NCBI GenBank assembly: GCA_019244165.1
Contig: JAFATA010000076.1
Location: 1-64,000 of the forward strand
Source: Pseudonocardiales bacterium
GTDB lineage: Bacteria > Actinomycetota > Actinomycetes > Mycobacteriales > Pseudonocardiaceae
DNA: 64,000 bases
Direction of reading: 5' to 3'
Made by a program: the position numbers and the translations under genes. Below the pieces are notes generated by a model. The model saw only the letters and a list, made by a program, of their open reading frames with translations, was not told the DNA's origin and did no database searches. Below are positions 26,691 to 35,298 of this stretch, piece after piece (position 1 is the first letter of the stretch; the number at the start of each line of letters is the position of its first letter).

Positions 26691-26987
26691 GGCGCGGTGA
26701 GGTCTGGCGCTATCAAGCAATCTCGCGATCCCGGCCGGTGCTGGTGGTTAGTTGCGACGAACTCGGGCGACGCCGATCAGCCAATTGCAGTCGACGTCAC
26801 GCCCTTCAGCCCGCAAGGGCCGGCCGCGCTGCTCACCGTGCACCTGGGTGAGGAACTGGGCGGCTACGCGCGATGCCGCACCATCAGCTTCGCCGATGCC
26901 CAACGCTTCGCCGAACTACGCGGCACCGTCCCCGAGTCGACCATGGAACAGGTCGACATGGCGCTGCGCGCCGCGCTGAGCCTGTGA
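26687..26987 (+). pseudogene. MazF/PemK-family toxin, frameshifted
   Basis: From the TTG at 26687 the frame reads RRGEVWRYQAISRSRPVLVVSCDEL, the start of a MazF-fold RNase. Around 26762-26768 the frame must change to continue GDADQPIAVDVTPF, GGYARCRTISFADAQRF and MEQVDMALRAALSL, the normal MazF/PemK C-terminus. A single small indel therefore inactivates the toxin, unless it is a base-call error. The start overlaps the antitoxin fragment's stop. Confidence 0.7.
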
Positions 26988-27040
26988 AGTTCCTGACTTT
27001 ACCGGGCACTGGTTCGGCACTCACTCATGAAGGAGCCAGA

Positions 27041-27830
27041 ATGGACGCTGATAAGCCTACAACAGAGATCGGACATGACTTTCAGCCGGGCACCCGGTGG
27101 GGTCAGTCTCGAGTGGCCGAGCACTATGACAACCTCGGCGGTGCTTGTGACTGGGTGCTTGGGTATCCATTTATGATACGCGAGCTGGTCCGCGACGCCA
27201 CCCCCGAGTCCGTGCTGGATCTAGGTTGTGGTCCGGCAAGATCGCCGCGCACTTGGCCACGACACTCGGCTGCCGAGTCGTTGCTGTCGATCCGTCACCG
27301 GCCATGCTCGCGGTGGGTGTCGACCGCCACAACCACCCGCTTGTGGAATACAGTTTGACGAACGTGAGGACTTAACGTTCTTGACCGACAAGAGCATGGA
27401 CGCGGCCATATGCTGTTTTGTGTTCGTCAACGTGTCCCATGCGGAGCGCATCCAACGTCTCACGCGGGAGGTTCACCGAGTGCTCCGCCCGGGAGGCCGT
27501 TTTATTGTGCTCGATGTCCATCCAGACAGCACCGGAATCCAGTTCGCCGGCCACCGTAACGGCTTGCTCGGGGAAACCTACCGCGATGGTCAGCTCCGCC
27601 CGGCTGTACTCGGTCCCCCCGATACTGCACAGATGCACTTGATCGATTACCATTGGTCTCGGGCAAGCTATCGAGACTTTCTGCAATCCGCCGGTTTCAA
27701 AGACTTGAGGGAACAGGCACCGGTGCTCGCCGATGCCCGCGACCTCGCAGAGCTTCGGCTCTTGGCTGGTCCCTGGATCGCGGAGCGACACTGGCCTCCG
27801 TTCCTCCTCATCACCGGACACAAGCACTGA
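27041..27830 (+). pseudogene. Class I SAM-dependent methyltransferase with two frameshifts
   Basis: After a good AAGGAG site the ATG at 27041 starts a methyltransferase whose motif I (SVLDLGCGP) is read in one frame. It continues from 27235 in a second frame (GKIAAHLATTLGCRVVAVDPSPAML) and from about 27350 in a third (DLTFLTDKSMDAAICCFVF, HRVLRPGGRFIVLDVHPDS) to the TGA at 27828-27830. Joined, the protein would be about 262 residues and otherwise complete. The substrate is unknown. Two separate small deletions suggest decay rather than one sequencing error. Confidence 0.78.
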
Positions 27831-28106
27831 CGGGGAGGGCTCAGCCTTAACCGTGAGCGACAAGGTAAGTGGTCTACTTCTGGCGCAAACACAGGAGGGT
27901 TCGACCTGGACGAGCGTGCCCGACACGTAAACGGCGCGGTGCTGGAAGATGCCTCCCAGCAGGTGCTGGACCCCGACGATGACACGCGACCTCGACGAGG
28001 CCAGGATCACCGAACTAACCGGGTGCTTGCCGCGAGCATCCCGACGGTGACCAGATAGCAACTTTCACGGAAATTTCGAACTCGACATGGGGTCATCCGA
28101 CGACGT

Positions 28107-28451
28107 CTACATGAGCCGACGAGGTCCTTCACATATCAACAACTTGCTCCCAATTGTACTGCGGATTAGAGAAGTGTCCATAAGTTGCCGTTTTGCCCTC
28201 CTGTTGTCGTCACCCAAGGAGACATCAATCATCACCGGCTGCTCGCATCCGAATACATATGCCACTGAAACGAGACAGCTCTCGACAGTTCCCGCAGCAA
28301 CCACACTCTTTGCGGCTAATCTTGCCATGTATGCACCGGACCGACCTACCTTCGATAGGTCTTTGCCGGAAAAAGATCCGCCTCCGTGGGGGACCAGCCC
28401 ACCATAGGTGTCTACCATCATCTTTCTCCCAGACAATCCTGTATCATTCAC
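28107..28451 (-). CDS. C-terminal part of a divergent SAM synthetase (MetK-like)
   Basis: The GTG at 28451 overlaps the TGA of the upstream ORF by four bases. The 114-residue product has strong MetK C-terminal motifs: [39 protein letters not shown] and [21 protein letters not shown]. It ends somewhat early and lacks the usual FGH/F-rich tail of housekeeping MetK. Joined to 28448-29113 it would make a shortened methionine adenosyltransferase of about 335 residues. Either a one-base deletion split one gene, or the two halves are made as coupled subunits. Base composition is clearly more AT-rich than the flanks. Confidence 0.72.
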   Translation of the reverse strand: MNDTGLSGRKMMVDTYGGLVPHGGGSFSGKDLSKVGRSGAYMARLAAKSVVAAGTVESCLVSVAYVFGCEQPVMIDVSLGDDNRRAKRQLMDTSLIRSTIGSKLLICEGPRRLM

Positions 28452-29113
28452 GAAGCCCCATTATAAAATTTGACTGATTGTTGAAGAATACGCGCGGGAT
28501 CTGTGGCGGCTAGAACCTTCGACACGGCCTCGTTCATGATGACATGCTCAAGATCTTCAAGGTCGGTGTCAGCGTCGTGCTGGACACTAATGACCAAAGA
28601 CTCAACAGCTCCATTATTGACCGTGACCTGGACTTTTCCGTCAGGGCGAAACAAGTTTGTCTTCTCGCACAGAGAGTCGATCTCCCGTGCCATTGCATTC
28701 ACTACGTACTGACCAAATGGCAAATTGTTGTGAATACAATCACATGCGAATCCATACATGACTCCTTGGTCGCCAGCTGCCCCGATAGATACTGCCCGAC
28801 CGAGTTGCTCGGATTGCTTACCGATTACTTTTATTATTCGCAGCTCTTCGTTGTAGCCGATTTCACAATAGATAGACTTTGCAATGCTCGCGACGTCTAC
28901 CTTTGCCGACGAACTCACCTCCCCAGCAACCACTAGAGTGCTACCCGAGCCCATACACTCGACCGCCACTCTCGAACGCTCATCCTCACGTAGATACTCG
29001 TCGAGAATTGCGTCGCAGATCTGATCACACACCTTATCGGAGTGGCCCTTCAGAACGCTTTCGACCGTGTAACGCGAGTGCAACGACAGGTGAACTGGCA
29101 CTTCAGATCGCAT
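28448..29113 (-). CDS. N-terminal part of a divergent SAM synthetase (MetK-like)
   Basis: 221 residues from the ATG at 29113. It carries the MetK start [23 protein letters not shown] (canonical HPDK reads HSDK), the [15 protein letters not shown] hexapeptide region and [10 protein letters not shown], so both substrate-binding motifs are recognisable. It is far from a housekeeping MetK in sequence and composition. It overlaps the upstream membrane-protein gene by 11 bp, forming a two-function operon. Its own frame ends at 28448 within the region equivalent to the MetK centre, where about eight residues appear to be missing. Family assignment is firm; activity is uncertain. Confidence 0.75.
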   Translation of the reverse strand: MRSEVPVHLSLHSRYTVESVLKGHSDKVCDQICDAILDEYLREDERSRVAVECMGSGSTLVVAGEVSSSAKVDVASIAKSIYCEIGYNEELRIIKVIGKQSEQLGRAVSIGAAGDQGVMYGFACDCIHNNLPFGQYVVNAMAREIDSLCEKTNLFRPDGKVQVTVNNGAVESLVISVQHDADTDLEDLEHVIMNEAVSKVLAATDPARILQQSVKFYNGAS

Positions 29114-29813
29114 AGTGCTGCTTCAGCTCCTCCCAGTCGGCGTTCATCTTTTCATTCAATTTTTCATACACTCGGTCACTCAGCGGCGATTTGTTGTAAG
29201 CAAGAGTGGTCTCGTATTCAAGCAATAGAATAATCCCGTCTTGCAACTCCTTGCCACCGCGAGGAGAGTAGAATCTGGAGGATGGGGAGTGCGATAATGT
29301 CGTCCCTAAGACTGAAGTAGGCGACAGCCAAGAAGGCGCCTGAATTGTCACGTTCTTGATAACGATCCTCCTTGTCATCTCCTTAGCTATATTATAGGCG
29401 AAGAAGCAGTTCTCAAAACAGTTCACGACGAGCTTGTAGTGCCCGGGAGGCATGGAATCGCTCGAGAAATAACCAGTCAAGTCCTTTCCTAGGAATTTGG
29501 AACCTAGGGAACTATCGATGAATCCTGCTCTGCGTAGTCGCGCAGTCGCCGAAGACACGAACGTTTCCGTGACAATGTTAATCACGTAGTAGGAGACAAT
29601 AAGTATGTAGTTTGCAAAGGCTACGGCTTCGACAGTTCCGGTCGGAGCACTCTGACCAATGCTGCCGTATTTCAAGAGTGGGGTTGCAATCGACAACGTC
29701 CCGACTGAGTACAGCAAGACTGTGCCCATTCGGCGCCATTTAGCCAGCTGTTCGAAACTAGTCTGGTATGGGAGGATTCTCCGGAGTAGTTGCTTGTTCG
29801 AAAGGTGAGCCAA
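29103..29813 (-). CDS. Two-TM membrane protein of unknown function, operonic with MetK-like gene
   Basis: 236 residues. Two hydrophobic segments lie at about 29-46 and 66-86. They are followed by a cytoplasmic-looking region with ARLRRAGFIDSSLGSKFLG, YKLVVNCFENCFFAYNIAKEM and a charged C-terminus ([17 protein letters not shown]). Small two- or four-TM proteins with a soluble tail of this size act as membrane effectors in several nucleotide-signalling defence systems; that link is inference from shape and context. The gene is AT-rich, starts the operon and overlaps the SAM-synthetase-like ORF. I do not recognise a named family. Confidence 0.7.
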   Translation of the reverse strand: MAHLSNKQLLRRILPYQTSFEQLAKWRRMGTVLLYSVGTLSIATPLLKYGSIGQSAPTGTVEAVAFANYILIVSYYVINIVTETFVSSATARLRRAGFIDSSLGSKFLGKDLTGYFSSDSMPPGHYKLVVNCFENCFFAYNIAKEMTRRIVIKNVTIQAPSWLSPTSVLGTTLSHSPSSRFYSPRGGKELQDGIILLLEYETTLAYNKSPLSDRVYEKLNEKMNADWEELKQHYAI

Positions 29814-29893
29814 CCCTCACTCACTGTATAAATAACTCACGGAAACGCATTGTCGGACATCCCTTCTGGAGATCTTCAATCCCTAGATTCTTC

Positions 29894-29910
29894 ACACTTG
29901 TGTCAAGTGT
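29894..29910. promoter_or_regulatory. Inverted repeat ACACTTG-TGT-CAAGTGT
   Basis: A perfect 7-bp inverted repeat with a 3-bp spacer, 81 bp upstream of the two-TM gene start. On the minus strand it contains TTGACA, a consensus -35 box, so it could be an operator covering a promoter for the membrane protein/MetK-like operon. No well-placed -10 was found for that box. A second candidate, CCGACA with TTTATA, lies closer to the gene. Confidence 0.45.
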
Positions 29911-30165
29911 TCAGGTGGCTCGGGGAAGGCGGGCGTGGGCGTCGACGTGGCGGGTGATGGTAGCCAAGGCTGCATCTGAGGTCGGGAGGGGCTTGGGGTT
30001 GGTTAGCGGCGGTGAGTGGGATCAGTATCAGGTTGTAGATTTTGGTGTAGAAGATCGCGATGCGGATGCCGCCATTGGTGAGGGTGTTGGGGAGGCGGCA
30101 GGTGAGTCCGGCCAAGCGCAGCCGGCGCAGGTCATAGGTCATCTGGTTGGGGCAGTAGTCGGAGC
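29911..30165 (-). pseudogene. Decayed C-terminal fragment of a conserved actinobacterial protein
   Basis: The minus strand encodes NQMTYDLRRLRLAGLTCRLP and then GIRIAIFYTKIYNLILIPL, followed after a frameshift by ALATITRHVDAHARLP and a stop at 29911-29913. This winged-helix-like tail is familiar from longer actinobacterial proteins whose function I do not know. Only the last 80 or so residues are left, fused by read-through to the vapC remnant upstream. Confidence 0.5.
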
Positions 30166-30195
30166 AAGGGTAAGGAACTCGCGGGATGTCGCAGA

Positions 30196-30577
30196 CTACA
30201 GGAGGTCGAGGTCCAGGTCCGGGGCGATCCGCTGCAGCCGTCCCGGGTCGGCGGTCAGCACCGCCCAGTCGCTGCTGGGCGACGTGCACAACATGACCGG
30301 CCGTCGCGTCGAACATGTCGGCATCGGTGAGGAGCCGGTCAACCCGGCGAGCGTTGGCCGCGTCGAGCTCGCCGAGCACGATCATTGAGTGGCCCATCAC
30401 TTCGGCCAGCTCTTCACCTGCGTCGGGCCGGACCGCGCGGACTTCAGCTAGGGCGAGCGTAGGCAGGTACAGCACGAGCCCGGCAGCCTCAGCAGTGGCG
30501 AACCAGGCGAGTGCAGACAGCCGTCCCCGGATCAACGCGGCCAGCGCAGAGGCATCGACAACTTTCCCGCCGATCAC
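30196..30577 (-). pseudogene. vapC: VapC-type PIN-domain toxin, frameshifted
   Basis: The GTG at 30577 starts VVDASALAALIRG, with the first catalytic Asp of a PIN RNase. It continues through LPTLALAEVRAV and LTDADMFDATAGHVVHVAQQR. Near 30272 the frame slips. The expected end, AVLTADPGRLQRIAPDLDL, lies in another frame and stops at 30196. The PIN aspartates DAS and TAD are thus split. The start overlaps the antitoxin stop by four bases. Confidence 0.72.
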
Positions 30578-30788
30578 GCGGCAGGGGCTGCGACGGGGTG
30601 GCGTCGGCGGACCTCATCGTCACCCGGCCAGTCCAGACCGCACGCGGCGTAGACGCGGCGATAGTCCTCCAGCGATGGCGCACCGTGCCGAGCCACCATG
30701 CGGGCCACGATTGCCCGGTTGCGTTCCGTGTCGCTAGCGTCAGGGGGAGCGAGCGGGGCAGGCCCTCATCGGTGCGGTACTGCGTCAT
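30574..30788 (-). pseudogene. vapB: VapB-like antitoxin, frameshifted
   Basis: The ATG at 30788 starts MTQYRTDEGL. The rest of the antitoxin (RNRAIVARMVARHGAPSLED, YAACGLDWPGDDEVRRRHP) is in a different frame and ends at 30574, overlapping vapC as GTGA. An indel near 30765 is needed to join them. The family is judged from gene order and the C-terminal pattern, not from a clear DNA-binding domain. Confidence 0.55.
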
Positions 30789-30896
30789 ACGGGCAAGGTA
30801 TCCCATTCTGCTGGCACCTCCCGCCCGCGTTCGCGGTAGGGTCCTGACTCACCTGGGACCGCCGACAGGCGATCGCCGCGCGACGAGGGGGTGCCT

Positions 30897-31049
30897 GTGG
30901 GTAAGCACCACGATAGGGACAAGGAAGAGGACGAGAGAAAGCGGCAAAGCGACGGTCAGGTGCCAGCAGGTATCGGGGTGTCACCGAAGGAACCCCGAGG
31001 CAAGCACAGCGCGCCTGAGCCAGACGAGTCCGACGAGGACGAGGAGTGA
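30897..31049 (+). CDS. 50-residue charged peptide, candidate imiditide/pamtide precursor
   Basis: The GTG at 30897, 7 bp after a GAGGGG site, encodes a 50-residue peptide. It opens MGKHHDRDKEEDERKRQ, has a central SDGQVPAGIGV and ends with a strongly acidic tail (EPDESDEDEE). The only Asp-Gly pair is at residues 19-20, the preferred chemistry for aspartimide formation. Its TGA overlaps the GTG of a PIMT-family methyltransferase by four bases. Precursor-plus-methyltransferase pairs of this kind define the imiditide/pamtide RiPPs; that this peptide is the substrate is inferred from the context. Confidence 0.72.
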   Translation: MGKHHDRDKEEDERKRQSDGQVPAGIGVSPKEPRGKHSAPEPDESDEDEE

Positions 31050-32413
31050 CCGATCCGGCGGCCCTACGGCGCCGGATGGTCGATGACCTCACCACGGGTG
31101 GCTTCCTGGAACCCGGGTGGCGGGAGGCGTTTCTCGCCGTGCCCCGGCATGCGTTCATCCCGGACCTGGTGTGGCAGGAGCAGCGCCGTGACCTGGTGCC
31201 GTTTCACCGGGCTGATGACCCGAGCCGGTGGCTGCGGCTGGCGTATGCATCCCGGCAAGTCATGATCACTCAGGTCGATGACGGACACCCGGTGGGGCCA
31301 GGACTGATCGGAGACTGCATTTCTAGCTCGGCAAGCCAACCCAACGTCGTCGCCCTCATGCTGGCCGCCCTGGGAGCGCAGCCCGGGATGAGGGTCTGCG
31401 AGATCGGCACCGGCACCGGCTACAACGCCGCCCTGCTGGCGCAGCGGCTCGGAGCCGATCACGTGACCAGTATTGAGGTCGACCCCGAGGTGGCAACCCG
31501 GGCCCGCGCAGCGTTAGCCCGGACCGGGTTCGGCGCCGTCCTGGTCATCACCGGCGACGGTGCGCACGGATATCCGCCCCGAGCACCCTTTGACCGGGTC
31601 CTGGCGACGGCGGCGGTCCAGCGGGTTCCCTACGCGTGGGTGGCGCAGACCCGGCCGGGCGGGCGGGTGGTCACGCCGTGGGGAACCGCGTACCTCAACG
31701 GCGCCTTGCTCTCGCTCACCGTAGGTGAGGAGGGCACCGCGACCGGCCGCCTGGTGGACAACGTGGCGTTCATGTGGCTGCGCGACCAGCGCATCCCGCT
31801 GACCTGGGTTCGTGACTGCGTGTACGACGAAGACAACGCCGCGGTCAGCACGACCGACCTCCACCCCGCCCGGGTCACCGACGACTATCACGCAGCGTTG
31901 GCCATCGGGATCCTGGTGCCGGATTGCGAATACCGCTACTGCCAGGCCAGGGATGACTCCGGTGAGTACACCGTATGGTTTCTTGACCCGAACTCCCGAT
32001 CCTGGGCCAGCCTCGACTACCTTCCCGGCGCTGACACCCATGAAGTCAACCAGCTGGGTCCCCGCCGTCTCTGGGACGAAGTCGAAGCCGCCTACCGCTG
32101 GTGGGTCCGGGCCGGTAGCCCGACGGCGGAGCGGTGGCATTTCACCGTGACACCACAGTGTCAAGAAATCTATTTGGACCAAGAAATATCCCTGGACTCA
32201 CCGGGAGGAGCTATCGATCTCCACGGCGGGAACGCCCCTCGCGGTGGTGTTGTCTTGCACGATGCATCCGGTGGAGCCGCGGGTAAGCACCACCCCGCGT
32301 TTGAGGTTCGGGCCGAGCAGCTTGTTCTTGCGCACCTCGACGCCCGGCCAGTGGCGCAGGCTGACCGCCTGATCACCATTGGTCACACAGGTATTGCCGA
32401 GGAAGGTGATTGA
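31046..32413 (+). CDS. Protein-L-isoaspartate methyltransferase-like RiPP enzyme
   Basis: 455-residue frame with a GTG at 31046. Residues about 90-230 are a PIMT-type class I methyltransferase: SSSASQPNVVALML (substrate loop), RVCEIGTGTGYNAALL (SAM motif I), VTSIEVDPEVATRAR and FDRVLATAAVQRVP. A further 150 residues (WLRDQRIPLTW, EYTVWFLDPNSRSWASLDY, WRFTV-type end) match the C-terminal extension of PIMT homologues in fuscimiditide- and imiditide-type clusters. The last 75 residues, from about 32190, are antisense to the next gene and look non-homologous, so the natural end was probably near 32190. It likely methylates an Asp of the upstream peptide to form an aspartimide. Confidence 0.85.
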   Translation: MTDPAALRRRMVDDLTTGGFLEPGWREAFLAVPRHAFIPDLVWQEQRRDLVPFHRADDPSRWLRLAYASRQVMITQVDDGHPVGPGLIGDCISSSASQPNVVALMLAALGAQPGMRVCEIGTGTGYNAALLAQRLGADHVTSIEVDPEVATRARAALARTGFGAVLVITGDGAHGYPPRAPFDRVLATAAVQRVPYAWVAQTRPGGRVVTPWGTAYLNGALLSLTVGEEGTATGRLVDNVAFMWLRDQRIPLTWVRDCVYDEDNAAVSTTDLHPARVTDDYHAALAIGILVPDCEYRYCQARDDSGEYTVWFLDPNSRSWASLDYLPGADTHEVNQLGPRRLWDEVEAAYRWWVRAGSPTAERWHFTVTPQCQEIYLDQEISLDSPGGAIDLHGGNAPRGGVVLHDASGGAAGKHHPAFEVRAEQLVLAHLDARPVAQADRLITIGHTGIAEEGD

Positions 32414-33241
32414 CCGGGAGCCCGCCGGGGCCGCGCTCTTGCCGCTCTCGTCACCAGTGGCGATCAGGCAGTTCTCCCCGACGTTGCGGCAGGCGTTGCC
32501 GACGATCTCGACATCGAAGGTGGCGGGACGGCCGGCGTCGAAGGTCTGGAAGCAGTCGGGGTGGGCCGAACGCGCACCGGCGGAGATATCCTGGATCACG
32601 TTGCTGATGATCCGGTGACCGTTGCCGAAGAAGCGCACGCCATCGGCGTCACCGGCATCAGCCGGCCCACCAGCTGGCACTGTCGCAATCACCAGGTTCT
32701 CGCGTACGGTGATCCGCTGCCCGCTGAGGTAGATGCCGGTCGTGGCGACGTGCGTCACGGTGTTGGACTGCAGGGCGGAGTCGATGCAGGAAGCACAGAC
32801 GATCCCGCCCCGCTGAGTGTTTCGAATCGTATTCTTCTGCGCCACGATGCCGGTGCCCGCCAGCAGCAGCTCGCCACCACCGGTGATCGTGAAACCCTGA
32901 ATGACGACGTGATCGGCGAGGATGTGGAACTGGTGAACGACGGTGTGCCCATCGGAGACGAGGCTGATCGGCGCGTTGGTGGTGCCAGAGCGGGTCATTG
33001 TCAGATCCACATCGGCGAGGTCAGCACCGACAAAGCACAGCATGTCTCCCGGAACGGCAGCGGGGAGCGCGGCGCGGGCGTCCGCCACGCTGCGGATGGT
33101 GCGGGTGCAGGGTGCTCCATCTGCGGAGACACCGGCGGCGGCAACGCCGGTGGTGAGCAACCCGAGACCCAGCAGCGCCACACCACACACTGACATCGTG
33201 CGGGTGAGCGGTGTCACCGATCCTGAGCCGAAGACGCGCAT
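32198..33241 (-). CDS. Secreted right-handed parallel beta-helix protein
   Basis: 347 residues from the ATG at 33241. A signal peptide is visible (SVCGVALLGLGLLTTGVAAAG). The mature part has many short repeats of the pectate-lyase/NosD-type beta helix (HVVIQGFTITGGG, GIVAQKNTIRNTQRGGI, ALQSNTVTHVATTGIYL, VEIVGNACRNVGENC). Paired cysteines suggest disulfides. It is likely an extracellular polysaccharide-binding or -cleaving protein; no lyase catalytic set can be assigned. Its 3' end overlaps the methyltransferase frame by 216 bp on the opposite strand. Confidence 0.82.
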   Translation of the reverse strand: MRVFGSGSVTPLTRTMSVCGVALLGLGLLTTGVAAAGVSADGAPCTRTIRSVADARAALPAAVPGDMLCFVGADLADVDLTMTRSGTTNAPISLVSDGHTVVHQFHILADHVVIQGFTITGGGELLLAGTGIVAQKNTIRNTQRGGIVCASCIDSALQSNTVTHVATTGIYLSGQRITVRENLVIATVPAGGPADAGDADGVRFFGNGHRIISNVIQDISAGARSAHPDCFQTFDAGRPATFDVEIVGNACRNVGENCLIATGDESGKSAAPAGSRSITFLGNTCVTNGDQAVSLRHWPGVEVRKNKLLGPNLKRGVVLTRGSTGCIVQDNTTARGVPAVEIDSSSR

Positions 33242-33311
33242 TGCTACAAGGGTAACGCTCAGTGCGGCCTGAATTACTCTCAGCGAGCTCAAGACACGGG
33301 AGGGTGTCGTG

Positions 33312-35297
33312 ATGGCCAAGCCTTCTGAGGCGTGCGCCGGGGTCGACGTCGGGGGCACGTTCACCGATGTCGTGGTGCATGCCCCCGGTCACCGGCCCCG
33401 GGCGGTGAAAGTGCCGACCACCCCGGACAACCAGGCGGTGGGAGTGCAACGAGGTGTCGAGCACGCCTGGCCGGGTGCGCCATTGCGGCTGCTGCCGCAT
33501 GGCACCACCACGGCCACCAACGCGGTGCTGCAACGCACCCTGGCCCGGACCGTCTTGGTGACCACCGACGGGTTCGCCGATGTGCTGCAGATCGCCCGGC
33601 AAGACCGGCCCGCGCTCTATGACCTGACCGTCACCCGTCCCGCACCACTCGTGAGCCACGAGCAGGTGGTGACCGTCCGCGAGCGGATGAGCCCGCAGGG
33701 CACGGCGGTCATTGCGCTGAGCGAGGAGGAGATCGACCGGGTGGTGCGCCAGGTGCAGCGCCTGGAACCGGAGTCGGTGGCGGTGAGCTTGCTGTTCAGC
33801 TACGCGGATGAGGCGCACGAGCGGCGGCTGTGCGCGGCGTTGCGCAGCCTTCAAGTGCCTATTACCCGGTCCAGCGCGCTGCTGGCGGAGTTCCGCGAGT
33901 TCGAGCGGACCTCCACGTGCGTGCTCAACGCCGCCCTGGCACCCGTGATGCACCGCTACCTGTCGCACCTGACGGCCCGGCTGCCGGGCCCGACGATCAC
34001 TGTGATGACCTCGGGCGGCGGCACCGCGGGCGTCGATTTCGTGGCCGATGCCCCCGTGCACACGCTGCTGTCGGGACCCGCCGCCGGTGTCGTCGCGGCG
34101 GGTGCCGTGGCGCGCTGCGCCGGCTTTGAGCACGCGATCGCCTTCGACATGGGCGGCACGTCCACCGACGTGTGCCTGATCAGGAATGGTCAGCCCGAGG
34201 TGTCCACGTCCGCGCAGATCGCCGGGTTGCCGTTTCGCACCCCGGCGGTCGGGATCCACACCGTGGGCGCGGGCGGCGGGTCGATCGCCTGGGTGGACGC
34301 CGGTGGTGCGCTGCGGGTCGGCCCGGCCTCGGCGGGTGCCGATCCCGGCCCAGCCTGCTACGGGTTAGGGGGCAGCGCGCCGACGGTCACCGACGCGCAC
34401 TGCGTGCTGGGCCATCTCGATCCGGACCGGGAGCTGGGCCCAGCAGATGGCACAGGGCTGCGCTTGGACGTCGAGGCGGCCGCCCGTGCCATCGGCACGC
34501 TCCCGGAGCCGGCCGGGGGGGCACTCGGGATCCTCACGGTGGTGCGAGCCACGATGGCGCGCGCCCTGCGCAGAGTCAGCACCGAGCGCGGCGTCGATCC
34601 GGCGCACTTGGCGCTGGTCGCCTACGGTGGCGCCGGCCCGCTGCACGCCAGCGCCCTGGCCCGCGAGCTGGGCTGCCGCGCGGTGGTGGTGCCGCCGACA
34701 CCGGGAGTGCTCAGCGCGCTGGGCCTGCTGCTCGCCCCGGCCCGCTATGAGGCATCCCGGACGGTGATGGCGCCGGCCGGAGACGATCTCACCGACACCT
34801 GGCAGGCACTGGAGACCCAGGCCCGCGACGAGCTTCGGCACCAGGGGGTGACCGGGGAGGTCACCCTGTCCCGAGTTGCCGACGCCCGCTACGCCGGCCA
34901 GTCCCACGAGCTGCGCCTTGCTGTCCCCAATCCCGACGCCGGGGCGGACCTGGCGCCGTTGCTGCACCGCGCGCACCGGCAGGCCTACGGCTACGCCGTC
35001 CCCGACGAGCCCGTCACCATCGTCACGCTGCGGGTGGTGGCGCGGGGCGAACCGATCCTGGCGCAGCCACCGCAGGACTGGGATTTGGGCCAACCCGCGC
35101 CGGAGCGGTCTCGCGAGATCGGCCTGGCGGGCCAGACCGTGACGGCCCGGGTGGTGTCCCGGGCGGGGCTGGTGGCCGGTGACGAGGTCGGCGGCCCAGC
35201 GGTGATCGAGCAGTCGGACACCACCACGCTGCTCGCCCCCGATGAGGTCGCCGTGGTGGATGAGGCCGGCAACCTGGTGGTGCGCCTGCCTGGCTAG
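33312..35297 (+). CDS. hyuA: Hydantoinase A/oxoprolinase family protein
   Basis: 661 residues from the ATG at 33312 (a GTG precedes it directly). N-terminal ASKHA-type phosphate motifs: [15 protein letters not shown], and later [14 protein letters not shown] hydantoinase/oxoprolinase core follows with [23 protein letters not shown] and [17 protein letters not shown]. HyuA works with HyuB in ATP-dependent hydrolysis of hydantoins, 5-oxoproline or related cyclic amides. hyuB is found at 36825, but a secreted amidase and a palindromic element lie between. The substrate is not predictable. Confidence 0.92.
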   Translation: MAKPSEACAGVDVGGTFTDVVVHAPGHRPRAVKVPTTPDNQAVGVQRGVEHAWPGAPLRLLPHGTTTATNAVLQRTLARTVLVTTDGFADVLQIARQDRPALYDLTVTRPAPLVSHEQVVTVRERMSPQGTAVIALSEEEIDRVVRQVQRLEPESVAVSLLFSYADEAHERRLCAALRSLQVPITRSSALLAEFREFERTSTCVLNAALAPVMHRYLSHLTARLPGPTITVMTSGGGTAGVDFVADAPVHTLLSGPAAGVVAAGAVARCAGFEHAIAFDMGGTSTDVCLIRNGQPEVSTSAQIAGLPFRTPAVGIHTVGAGGGSIAWVDAGGALRVGPASAGADPGPACYGLGGSAPTVTDAHCVLGHLDPDRELGPADGTGLRLDVEAAARAIGTLPEPAGGALGILTVVRATMARALRRVSTERGVDPAHLALVAYGGAGPLHASALARELGCRAVVVPPTPGVLSALGLLLAPARYEASRTVMAPAGDDLTDTWQALETQARDELRHQGVTGEVTLSRVADARYAGQSHELRLAVPNPDAGADLAPLLHRAHRQAYGYAVPDEPVTIVTLRVVARGEPILAQPPQDWDLGQPAPERSREIGLAGQTVTARVVSRAGLVAGDEVGGPAVIEQSDTTTLLAPDEVAVVDEAGNLVVRLPG

Positions 35298-35298
35298 G

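Noticed and set aside
28448-28450. Selenocysteine read-through of the TGA in the MetK-like frame, suggested by the tRNA-Sec gene
   Set aside because: The homologous continuation is in a different frame, so inserting selenocysteine would not restore the protein.
33371-34259. Long minus-strand frame opposite hyuA
   Set aside because: Shadow of hyuA; only the part beyond 33241, in another frame, is the real beta-helix gene.
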